Assembly (NCBI GenBank): GCA_013289855.1
Contig: JABCZD010000006.1
Location: 280,434-344,433 of the forward strand
Source: Acidobacteriota bacterium
Lineage (GTDB): Bacteria > Acidobacteriota > Terriglobia > Acidiferrales > UBA7541
DNA: 64,000 nucleotides
Direction of reading: 5' to 3'
Part shown: positions 45,569 through 52,930 of the stretch, one piece after another
How the letters are laid out: the number at the start of each line of letters is the position of its first letter
Position numbering within the stretch: position 1 is the stretch's first letter
Program-made: the position numbers and the translations under genes
The notes under the pieces: model-generated
Told to the model about the DNA's origin: nothing
Database searches by the model: none
Seen by the model: the letters and a program-made list of their open reading frames with translations, nothing else

Positions 45569-47083
45569 ATGGTCGGTTATGGCTGGCAGTGTCGCAAAAC
45601 GTTGCGGGAGCTTCGTTTCGTGGGGATTGCGTGCGGCATTGCGTACCAAGTCGCGCGCCAATTCGCCTGTGTAACGGCGTGTGTGGTCGCCTGCGCGTTG
45701 GCATACGCAACGCCCGCGCGAGCGCAATCGCCCGACGACAGCTCCTCAGACACGCTGCATAAGCTCAACGAATCGGTCGACAGCCTGATCAAAAAAGTTT
45801 CCCCCAGCGTGGTGCAAATCCTGGTCACCGGCTATGGCCCTCTCGAAGAGGGCGAGCGTAGTAGCACCAGCGTGATTATCGGGCGGCAGCGCGCCATCGG
45901 CTCCGGGTTCGTTATCGATCCAAGCGGCTACATCGTCACCAACGCCCACGTCGTAAACGGCGCGCAGCGCGTCCGCGTGGTGCTTCCGCTCATGACCAAC
46001 GAGTCGTCCGCGAGCGCCGCCCTTTCCACGCGCAGCAATATTGTTAACGCGCGCATCGTTGGCGTGGCCCGCGACATCGATATCGCGCTCCTTAAAGTTG
46101 ACGGCGTCAAACTCGCCGCCCTTCCTTTGGCCTCCTTTCGCAAGCTTCGCCAAGGCGAAGTGGTTTTTGCTTTCGGCAGCCCCGAAGGACTGCGCAACAC
46201 CGTCACCATGGGCGTAATCTCCGCGGTCGCCCGCCAAACCGATCTCGATTCTCCCATGGTCTACGTGCAGACCGACGCGCCGATTAATCCGGGAAACTCC
46301 GGCGGCCCGCTGGTAAACGTCGACGGCGAAGTCGTCGGCGTCAACACGTTCATCCTTTCGGAATCCGGCGGCAACGAAGGCTTGGGTTTCGCCATTCCGT
46401 CCAGCGTCGTGAACGTGGCGTACCATCAGCTGCGCAAGTTTGGCCATCTGCACCGCACCGAAATCGGCATCGGCATTCAAACCATAACGCCGACGCTCGC
46501 CACGGCCCTCAAACTTCCGCGCGCTTACGGCGTGATCATCTCCGACGTCAAACCCAACACCCCCGCCATGGCCGCCGGAATTCAGATTGGCGACATCCTT
46601 GTTTCCGTGGACGGGCGCTCCGCGGAGAATCTCCCGTTCGTGGGACTGCAATTTCTTTCGCGCGACACCGGCGAGAAGGTCCATCTGGAAATTTTACGCG
46701 GCGGGCAACAACTGGCCTTCGATGTGAAGGTGATGGAGCCGCCGCACGACATGGACCAGATCGCCGCGTTAGCCGACCCGGAGAAAAGCCTGGTGCCGGC
46801 CTTGGGAATTTTGGGCGTGGAGATTACTGACAAGATCGCCGCGATGGCCCCCGAAATTCGCGACCCTTTCGGCATTCTCGTGGCCGCGCGCGCCGCTGGA
46901 GCCACCGTCGAAGTCCCGCTAGCCACCGGCGATGTGATTCGCACGCTGAACGGCGAACCCATGACCACGCTCGACCGCCTGCGCAACGCGCTGAAAGCTC
47001 TTCCCGCGGGCGCTTCGGTCGCCCTGCAGATTCAACGCGACGATCGCTTGATGTATGTGGCTTTTACCGCCGATTCGCAATAG
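45569..47083 (+). CDS. HtrA/Deg-like periplasmic serine protease
   Basis: 504 residues from the ATG at 45569; AGAAGGAG lies 8 nt upstream. A signal or anchor segment (about 32-50, ending ATPARAQ) is followed by the trypsin-like domain. His127 is in TNAHVVNG, Asp171 in RDIDIALLKV and Ser244 in NPGNSGGPLV. Two PDZ-like regions follow (GVIISDVKPNTPAMAAGI with GDILVSVDGRS, and VPLATGDVIRTLNGEPM). The N-terminal stretch before the helix is longer than usual and Cys-rich. Its role is periplasmic protein quality control. Confidence 0.92.
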   Translation: MVGYGWQCRKTLRELRFVGIACGIAYQVARQFACVTACVVACALAYATPARAQSPDDSSSDTLHKLNESVDSLIKKVSPSVVQILVTGYGPLEEGERSSTSVIIGRQRAIGSGFVIDPSGYIVTNAHVVNGAQRVRVVLPLMTNESSASAALSTRSNIVNARIVGVARDIDIALLKVDGVKLAALPLASFRKLRQGEVVFAFGSPEGLRNTVTMGVISAVARQTDLDSPMVYVQTDAPINPGNSGGPLVNVDGEVVGVNTFILSESGGNEGLGFAIPSSVVNVAYHQLRKFGHLHRTEIGIGIQTITPTLATALKLPRAYGVIISDVKPNTPAMAAGIQIGDILVSVDGRSAENLPFVGLQFLSRDTGEKVHLEILRGGQQLAFDVKVMEPPHDMDQIAALADPEKSLVPALGILGVEITDKIAAMAPEIRDPFGILVAARAAGATVEVPLATGDVIRTLNGEPMTTLDRLRNALKALPAGASVALQIQRDDRLMYVAFTADSQ

Positions 47084-47166
47084 TGAAACGCGGCCGTGAA
47101 TATTTGGGAAGAAATTATTTCGGAAGAAGCTATGCAACAGCCCGCCGCCAGGCGCAGCGACCAAGC

Positions 47167-47355
47167 TCACGCCTCAGGAACTGCTACCACCGCTCCGCGT
47201 TTCACGTCATACACAAAGAAATCTTTTGCCGCACGTCCGCTGCTGGCCGCTAGATTCACGATCATCGCCTGAGCATCTTCAATCGACGCTACAGCTTTGA
47301 CCCACATCGGCTGTCCGTCCGGTAACCGTTCGAAGAGATCGTACGCCAGCGACAT
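47167..47355 (-). CDS. Small hypothetical protein
   Basis: 62 residues from the ATG at 47353-47355, which has GGAGGTGAGG directly upstream. The frame stays open to 47442, but the ribosome site favours the shorter form. The sequence MSLAYDLFERLPDGQPMWVK.. EDAQAMIVNLAA.. DFFVYDVKRG is soluble and balanced, and suggests a small alpha/beta protein. No family named. It is convergent with the HtrA gene. Confidence 0.6.
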   Translation of the reverse strand: MSLAYDLFERLPDGQPMWVKAVASIEDAQAMIVNLAASSGRAAKDFFVYDVKRGAVVAVPEA

Positions 47356-47737
47356 TTCCTCACCTCCACGCGACTCTTTATCGATAGCCATGATGTTCAC
47401 ACCGCGCTCAGTCGCAAACCGCAGGCCAAACCTCACGACCAATTAGGTCACAAAGAATCAGTCACTTACAGCTGTCGCAAGAATCAGTGGCGCGCCATCG
47501 CCGGTTTCAGGTCGTAGCATTTTCGCGCGCCCGGTAATTCCTTCTGGGCCTAGTACCCGCTCCGTTTCGTTGATTTTTCAACCGCACGTCTCTGACCGCC
47601 CGCGGATCCATATCATTTTTTCAATCTTACAAATCAACACTTATCTGTATGGAGCGCCGACACCCTCAGTTGCTACTCTGTTCTTGCCGGTGGGCCCATT
47701 TTCTATTCCCCTAACCACACGACAATGAGGCTCAACC
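47356..47737. other. Intergenic region upstream of the response regulator
   Basis: About 380 bp between divergent genes. No gene, repeat or clear terminator seen. An AT-rich stretch at 47610-47650 probably holds the response-regulator promoter. Confidence 0.5.
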
Positions 47738-48112
47738 GTGCTCGCAAAAACAATACGCGTTTTGCTGGTTGACGATGAGGCCCGCCTCCGCCAGATGGCC
47801 AGGCACCTGCTCGTCTCCGACACCGAAATCGAAGTAGTGGGTGAAGCGGCCGATGGGCGCAAAGCAGTGGACCTGAATTCTGAGCTTGGCCCCGATCTAA
47901 TCGTCATGGACATCGCCATGCCCGAACTGAACGGTCTCGAAGCCACCAGAATTATTCGCAAACAATCGGCCAATACGAAAATCATTGTCATCACCGCTAT
48001 GGCCGCGGAGCCATACCGCAAAGCCGCCATAACCATGGGCGCCGACGCCTTCTTGTCTAAAGGCATGCTCGACAGCGATCTAATTCCTACTATTCACGGC
48101 ATGTTCTCCTAA
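47738..48112 (+). CDS. Stand-alone response regulator receiver protein
   Basis: 124 residues, a single CheY-like domain with GTG start. The acidic pocket is VDDE (11-14), the phosphoacceptor Asp58 is in IVMDIAMPELNG, the switch Thr86 in VITAM, and Lys108 in LSKG. There is no output domain and no sensor kinase nearby. It could act as a phosphate sink or a protein-protein switch. It resembles the receiver of LuxR-type regulators. Confidence 0.9.
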   Translation: MLAKTIRVLLVDDEARLRQMARHLLVSDTEIEVVGEAADGRKAVDLNSELGPDLIVMDIAMPELNGLEATRIIRKQSANTKIIVITAMAAEPYRKAAITMGADAFLSKGMLDSDLIPTIHGMFS

Positions 48113-48329
48113 GAATTCTCCAACAACTCGCGACGATTGCGCTCTTTCGCCCTCTCGCGCCGGCTTTTGCTTCTGAAGCAAAGCTCTCCGCTGCGTGCGC
48201 TCGTCACCCTCCGGTGAACTATTCCCTTCCCTGCAGGATTCCACCGATAGGCCCGCTCGAGCCATCAGCGCAAGCTCAGTAACGATTGCGTTTCACCCAG
48301 CGTTCTGCGCGTCGTTTTAAACACAACTT

Positions 48330-48354
48330 TAGTGAATGTTTTCTAGTGAATGTT
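48330..48354 (+). repeat. Tandem 11-bp direct repeat before the stress-protein gene
   Basis: TAGTGAATGTT at 48330-48340 and 48344-48354, centre spacing 14 bp, just upstream of the Shine-Dalgarno of the 48377 gene. It could be a regulator site or chance duplication. Confidence 0.45.
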
Positions 48355-48376
48355 GCAAACCCAAAGGAGATCCATC

Positions 48377-48940
48377 ATGTCGAAGAAATCAGTATTGGGC
48401 ATTTACAGCACGCGACCCGGAGTCGAAAACGCGGTCCTAGGTTTCAAGGACGCCGGCTTTTCGAACTCGGACATCTCCGTGCTGCTCCCGGAAAATCTCG
48501 GCTCCAAGGAACTTGCCACTGACAAATCCAGTAAGGCACCCGAAGGCGCGGCCGCGGGCGGAACTACCGGCGCAGTGATTGGCGGAGCGCTCGGCTGGCT
48601 CGTGGGCATCGGCGCGTTGGCTATCCCAGGCATCGGTCCCTTCATCGCCGCGGGTCCGATCATGGCTGCGCTGGCCGGAGTTGGCGTCGGCGGCGCGGTT
48701 GGCGGCTTTACCGGCGCGCTCGTAGGCTTGGGCATCCCGGAATACGAAGCCAAGCGCTACGAAGGACGCCTGCTGAAGGGTGGCATCCTCGTTTCCGTCC
48801 ACTGCGAAAGTTCTGACGAGATCACGCGCGCCAAGCAAATCATGGAAAACACCGGAGCCGAGGACATCTCCTCCACCTCCGAATCTTCCGTGGACACGAA
48901 GACCAACGATCCGAAGAGCCGCGCCGCGGGTTCTTACTAA
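48377..48940 (+). CDS. General stress protein (YflT-like domain with glycine-zipper segment)
   Basis: 187 residues from the ATG at 48377, preceded by AAAGGAGA. The N-terminal 50 residues (SVLGIYSTRPGVENAVLGFK, FSNSDISVLLPEN) are the heat-stress YflT-like fold. A Gly/Ala-rich hydrophobic stretch follows (about 60-125, GALGWLVGIGALAIPGIGPF and GVGVGGAVGGFTGALVGLG) that may insert in a membrane. Then comes a second small alpha/beta unit (LKGGILVSVHCESSDEITRA). The Ser/Thr-rich tail is disordered. The family is stress-linked, but its molecular role is unknown. Confidence 0.78.
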   Translation: MSKKSVLGIYSTRPGVENAVLGFKDAGFSNSDISVLLPENLGSKELATDKSSKAPEGAAAGGTTGAVIGGALGWLVGIGALAIPGIGPFIAAGPIMAALAGVGVGGAVGGFTGALVGLGIPEYEAKRYEGRLLKGGILVSVHCESSDEITRAKQIMENTGAEDISSTSESSVDTKTNDPKSRAAGSY

Positions 48941-49013
48941 CCGACCCTCAAACGGACGCGCCGGAAACGCATCTTGTTTTCGCATGCGTTGTGAACAGAT
49001 TCAAGAAAATGTA

Positions 49014-49051
49014 GCCACTTGCGGCGTGGGACATAAACCGCCGCAAGTGGC
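49014..49051. terminator. 13-bp perfect inverted repeat between stress protein and AI-2E transporter genes
   Basis: GCCACTTGCGGCG (49014-49026), 12-nt loop, CGCCGCAAGTGGC (49039-49051). There is no long T-run on the plus strand (GCATTTCAT follows), so it is a possible terminator or another dispersed palindrome. Confidence 0.5.
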
Positions 49052-49107
49052 GCATTTCATCGCTAAGGCATTCATAAAATTACCGTCGTTTTCGCTAGTC
49101 AAACTCC

Positions 49108-50277
49108 ATGCCCCTAAATACTCGCAACGAACTTCAGACTCGCCTTCTGGCCCGCATAGCCCTTTCGCTGCGGGTCATCGTCATTGCCATCATCGTCGCG
49201 TTCTGTTTCATCGCCAGCTCGGTCTGCCTTACGCTGCTCCTGGCAATATTTCTCGCCATACTCGTGGACCCTGCCGTCACCTATCTGCACCGCTGGCATA
49301 TTCCGCGCTCCCTTGCCGCGGCCTTCATCATTCTGACCTTCATGATCGGCGCTGGCTTTGCTGTCAGCGCTTCCTACAACAAAGGTCTCGAGCTCGTTGA
49401 CCAACTCCCGCAGCTCACCGATCACATCCGCGACGCCATGCGCCCCCTGAACGACAAAATCCAGCGCGTGCAAGATACCGCCGGAAGTCTGACCCTCGAG
49501 AACAACCCGCCCAAACGCGTCGCCGAAGTCAAGATTCGCCAAACTCCCGAGTGGCCTTCCTACATTGTCCGCGGTGTCGGCTCTGTTTGGGGCGCCGTGG
49601 TCATCGCCGGCGTCGTTCCCTTTTTGATGTTTTTCATGCTCATTCGCAAAGAGCACATGAATATCCGCCTGGAAGGCTGGCTGGGCCAGCGCATTGACGT
49701 CCCGCTCTTCGTCGAACGCGTCGGCAAAATGGTCCGCGGTTTCGTCCTCGGGAATTTAGTCATCGGCGTGCTCATGTCCGCGATCACCGTCGGCGTCCTT
49801 GCGCTGCTCAAAGTACACGGCGCCGTGGCCCTGGGCATTGTCAGCGGCGTTCTCAACCTCGTACCCTTCCTGGGCGTGGTGCTGGCTGCCGTCGTGCCCG
49901 CCATCGCCGCGCTCATGCAGTTTTCTTCCTTCGCGCCGCTGCTGATCATCGTCGCCACGGTCATCGCCCTGCATCTCATCTCCGCCAACATCCTCATTCC
50001 CAAGCTGGTTGGCTCGCGCGTGGAAATCGGCCCCGTCTCCGCCACCGTCGGCCTCCTTTTCTGGGGTTGGCTGTGGGGCGTACTAGGCCTGTTGCTGGCC
50101 GTGCCGCTCACCGCTTTTGTGAAGATCGTGGCCGACTCCCATCCCTCCCTCATCCATCTCTCCAATTTGTTGGCGGTGTCTCCGCGCCCGGCCCCCAAAA
50201 GCTTGTTCTCCAAGCGCAAGAGACCCGCGCCCGAAAAAGAGCCGGCCGTGGTGGCCCCGGCTACCAGCACCCCGTAG
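49108..50277 (+). CDS. AI-2E family transporter (PerM/TqsA-like)
   Basis: 389 residues. The hydrophobic profile has helices near 18-55, 62-85, 155-180, 210-235, 240-270, 275-300 and 305-335, as in the AI-2E/PF01594 family. PHILIPKLVGSR-like NILIPKLVGSRVEIGPV and FWGWLWGVLGLLLAVPL are the conserved C-terminal motifs. The periplasmic or cytoplasmic loop (85-150) is charged. The C-terminal 40 residues are Lys/Pro-rich. Members export signals or serve in cation/proton antiport, so the substrate is open. Confidence 0.88.
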   Translation: MPLNTRNELQTRLLARIALSLRVIVIAIIVAFCFIASSVCLTLLLAIFLAILVDPAVTYLHRWHIPRSLAAAFIILTFMIGAGFAVSASYNKGLELVDQLPQLTDHIRDAMRPLNDKIQRVQDTAGSLTLENNPPKRVAEVKIRQTPEWPSYIVRGVGSVWGAVVIAGVVPFLMFFMLIRKEHMNIRLEGWLGQRIDVPLFVERVGKMVRGFVLGNLVIGVLMSAITVGVLALLKVHGAVALGIVSGVLNLVPFLGVVLAAVVPAIAALMQFSSFAPLLIIVATVIALHLISANILIPKLVGSRVEIGPVSATVGLLFWGWLWGVLGLLLAVPLTAFVKIVADSHPSLIHLSNLLAVSPRPAPKSLFSKRKRPAPEKEPAVVAPATSTP

Positions 50278-50592
50278 TCTTTCCCCGCTTTCTACAGGAA
50301 ATACCGGATGTTCGCCTTCTGCGCTCGCTACTACACTGCCACGTAGGTTGTACTCAACGTATCTACCTCTCTCCGAACAGGTGCCTGCTCCGAACACAGG
50401 CACCTGTTCTTCCCTCCTCCCTGAACTCAATCCGTACGGACCAAATCGCTACACTCTCCGCTGTATTGAGCGTCGCGTGAATTGCATCTATCTTTAGCCT
50501 TTATAGGTTTGAACTTTTGAATTCCGTTTCATTCCGGTTTCACTCCGGCGCTGAGCAATTTCTCGGCCCCGGCAACCAGATTGTGAGGCTCT
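50278..50592. other. Intergenic region after the AI-2E transporter
   Basis: 315 bp with no gene. It contains the 13-bp hairpin at 50375-50409 and AT-rich sequence at 50490-50545 that may hold the promoter of the next gene. Confidence 0.55.
50375..50409 (+). terminator. Hairpin, probable terminator of the AI-2E transporter gene
   Basis: GAACAGGTGCCTG (50375-50387), loop CTCCGAACA, CAGGCACCTGTTC (50397-50409): 13 perfect pairs, followed by TTCCCTCC. The weak T-run makes termination likely but not certain. Confidence 0.6.
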
Positions 50593-51045
50593 ATGTCAAC
50601 ACCTGCTGCGGCTCTAAAACCCGTTTCTCAACACAATATTCTCCTCGTCACCGAAGATCGTCGCGCAGCGTTTGAATCCCTGCTGCGGCAAACTATTCAA
50701 GACCGTGCCTTCCAGATATTTGAACGTCATGGCGGCGTTCACGGCCAGGACCAGGCGAACTGGGCCCAAGCCGAAGCCGAACTCCTGCAATTCGCTCCTC
50801 CCGCCCGCGAATCGGGCGCGTGGAGTACCGCCAATGTTTCGCTGCGAAGCGTCGATCCGCGAAATGTGCAGGTGCTCGTCTTGGAAGACCACGCGGTTGT
50901 CGCGATCGCGAATCCCGCTCAGCCCCCGGCTTACCTGCTGATTCGTTGGCCCATTCACGTTGATCCCGCGACGGCTGCGGCCTATCTAAAGGACACTACG
51001 CTGGTCGTCACCGCGAAGCATTCCGCGTCAATGGGCGGGTCGTAG
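50593..51045 (+). CDS. DUF2934 domain protein with Hsp20-like C-terminal part
   Basis: 150 residues. Residues about 30-68 match DUF2934 (LRQTIQDRAFQIFERHGGVH, then GQDQANWAQAEAELL; the family pattern is R-A-x-x-[IL]-[YF]-E-x-R-G-x-x-H-G-x-D-x-x-x-W-x-x-A-E). The remainder (VSLRSVDPRNVQVLVLEDHA, VVAIA) looks like an alpha-crystallin/CS-type beta sandwich, a pairing that suggests chaperone or stress function. It is 14 bp before treZ on the same strand. No experimental role of DUF2934 is known to me. Confidence 0.78.
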   Translation: MSTPAAALKPVSQHNILLVTEDRRAAFESLLRQTIQDRAFQIFERHGGVHGQDQANWAQAEAELLQFAPPARESGAWSTANVSLRSVDPRNVQVLVLEDHAVVAIANPAQPPAYLLIRWPIHVDPATAAAYLKDTTLVVTAKHSASMGGS

Positions 51046-51059
51046 TCCGCACGCCTACT

Positions 51060-52928
51060 TTGAAACCCCCAGCCACAGATTCGCATCTCGGTGCTACACC
51101 TCTTCCCGGCGGAGGTTGGCGATTCTGCGTCTGGGCGCCAACCGCCGATCGTGTCGACCTGCACCTCAAGACACCTGTCGATCGATTGCTGCGCATGACT
51201 AAAGACCCCACGGGATTTCATAACTTGGATCTCCCAGAGCTCCCACCCGAAGCCACGTATCTCTATCGTCTTGACGATCAGGAAGAGTGGCCCGACCCTG
51301 CGTCCCGTTCGCAGCCCCACGGCGTGCACGGACCGTCGCAAATTTTCGATCCGCGATCGTTTCGCTGGAACTGCGCGCAGTGGAGACCGTTGTCGCTGCC
51401 ATCCGCCGTTCTGTACGAGCTTCACGTGGGCACTTACACTCCCGAAGGCACTTTTGACGGCGTGGTCGCGCATCTCGACGAACTGGCGGAGCTGGGCGTC
51501 ACCACCATCGAAATCATGCCGGTAGCGCAATTTCCTGGCTCACGCAACTGGGGCTACGACAGCGTCTACATCTATGCGCCACAAAATAGCTATGGCGGAC
51601 CTGCCGGCCTGCAGCGCCTGGTCGATGCCGCTCACGCTCGCGGGCTGACCGTGGTTCTCGATGTCGTCTACAACCACCTTGGTCCGGAGGGAAATTACCT
51701 CGGCAAGTTTGGCCGCTACTTCACCACGCGTTACCGCACGCCGTGGGGTTCCGCGCTGAACTTTGACGGCCCGGAGAGCGGACCAGTCCGCGATTTCTTT
51801 ATCTCCAACGCTTTGTATTGGCTCAAAGAATTTCGCATCGATGGCCTGCGTCTGGACGCTATCGACCGCATCTACGATCTCGGCGCGCACCATTTCCTCG
51901 CGGAACTCAAAGAGTCCGTGCAGCAACTCGAAAAACGCACCGGAAGAAAAATTGTGCTGATCGCCGAAAGCGATCTCAACAACAGAAGGATTCTGGATCC
52001 CCCAGAACGCGGAGGATATGCGCTCGATGCCCAATGGAGCGATGATTTTCATCATGCGTTGCATTCACTGCTCATCAAAGAAACCGCCGGCTATTACGCC
52101 GATTTCGGAACCCTCGAGCATCTGGCCAATACTTTGCGCCAGGGCTGGTATTACGAAGGCCAGTACTCCGTTTTTCGTCGCCGCAATCATGGCAACTCTC
52201 CACGCGGCATCTCCGGCGAGCATTTTGTGGTGTGCAGTCAGAACCACGATCAGGTTGGCAATCGCGCCATGGGCGATCGCCTCAGCGGCCTGGTGGATCT
52301 TGCCGGACTGAAATTGGCCGCCGGCGTCACCCTCCTTTCACCCTTTGTACCCATGCTTTTCATGGGCGAAGAGTACGGCGAGCCCGCGCCATTTTTGTAT
52401 TTCACCAGCCACGAAGATGCGCATCTGATCGAAGCCGTGCGCAACGGCCGCCAAGCCGAATTCGCCGCCTTCGCTTGGGCCGGGCAAATCCCCGACCCGC
52501 AAAGCGTCTCCACGTTCCGCGACGCCGCGCTGCAACATTCCAGAAAAACTCAGCATCCCCACAGTTCGTTGTGGTCCTTCTACCGCCAGCTGATTGCCTT
52601 GCGCGCGAACTATCGTCTTGGTGATGCCGCGCCCATCGAGGTCACCACCCACGAATCGGAAAAGGTCCTCGTCGTACTTCGCAAATCTTTGCCGGACTTG
52701 CTGTTGATCTTTCACTTCGGTGCGACGAATGCGCAATTTACGCTCGCGCTTCCGCTTGGCGACTGGCACATCGTTCTCGATTCCACGAACGATACGGGCG
52801 CGGTGCGCGTTGAACACCAGCGCACCGGATCATCATTCGTCAGCCGGGCTTCGGCAACTTCCGCAACTGTGGATTTTTCGCCGCGCTCTTTTCTCGTTCT
52901 CGAAAACACTGCTTCACCAGGGGACTGA
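51060..52928 (+). CDS. treZ: Malto-oligosyltrehalose trehalohydrolase
   Basis: 622 residues, TTG start (MKPPATDSHLGATPLPGG). It releases trehalose from maltooligosyl-trehalose made by TreY. An N-terminal carbohydrate-binding-like domain (WRFCVWAPTADRVDLHL) is followed by the GH13 barrel. Region I is DVVYNHLGPEG; region II GLRLDAIDRIYD carries the nucleophile Asp. Region III is LIAESDLN with the acid/base Glu, and region IV CSQNHDQVGNR. The NWGYDSVYIYAPQNSYGG stretch is typical of TreZ. It leads the cluster treZ-GH57-treY. Confidence 0.94.
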   Translation: MKPPATDSHLGATPLPGGGWRFCVWAPTADRVDLHLKTPVDRLLRMTKDPTGFHNLDLPELPPEATYLYRLDDQEEWPDPASRSQPHGVHGPSQIFDPRSFRWNCAQWRPLSLPSAVLYELHVGTYTPEGTFDGVVAHLDELAELGVTTIEIMPVAQFPGSRNWGYDSVYIYAPQNSYGGPAGLQRLVDAAHARGLTVVLDVVYNHLGPEGNYLGKFGRYFTTRYRTPWGSALNFDGPESGPVRDFFISNALYWLKEFRIDGLRLDAIDRIYDLGAHHFLAELKESVQQLEKRTGRKIVLIAESDLNNRRILDPPERGGYALDAQWSDDFHHALHSLLIKETAGYYADFGTLEHLANTLRQGWYYEGQYSVFRRRNHGNSPRGISGEHFVVCSQNHDQVGNRAMGDRLSGLVDLAGLKLAAGVTLLSPFVPMLFMGEEYGEPAPFLYFTSHEDAHLIEAVRNGRQAEFAAFAWAGQIPDPQSVSTFRDAALQHSRKTQHPHSSLWSFYRQLIALRANYRLGDAAPIEVTTHESEKVLVVLRKSLPDLLLIFHFGATNAQFTLALPLGDWHIVLDSTNDTGAVRVEHQRTGSSFVSRASATSATVDFSPRSFLVLENTASPGD

Positions 52929-52930
52929 TC

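Noticed and set aside
48113..48376. tRNA or small RNA in the gap before the stress protein
   Set aside because: No T-loop or acceptor pairing found. The same check of the other gaps over 250 bp was also negative by eye.
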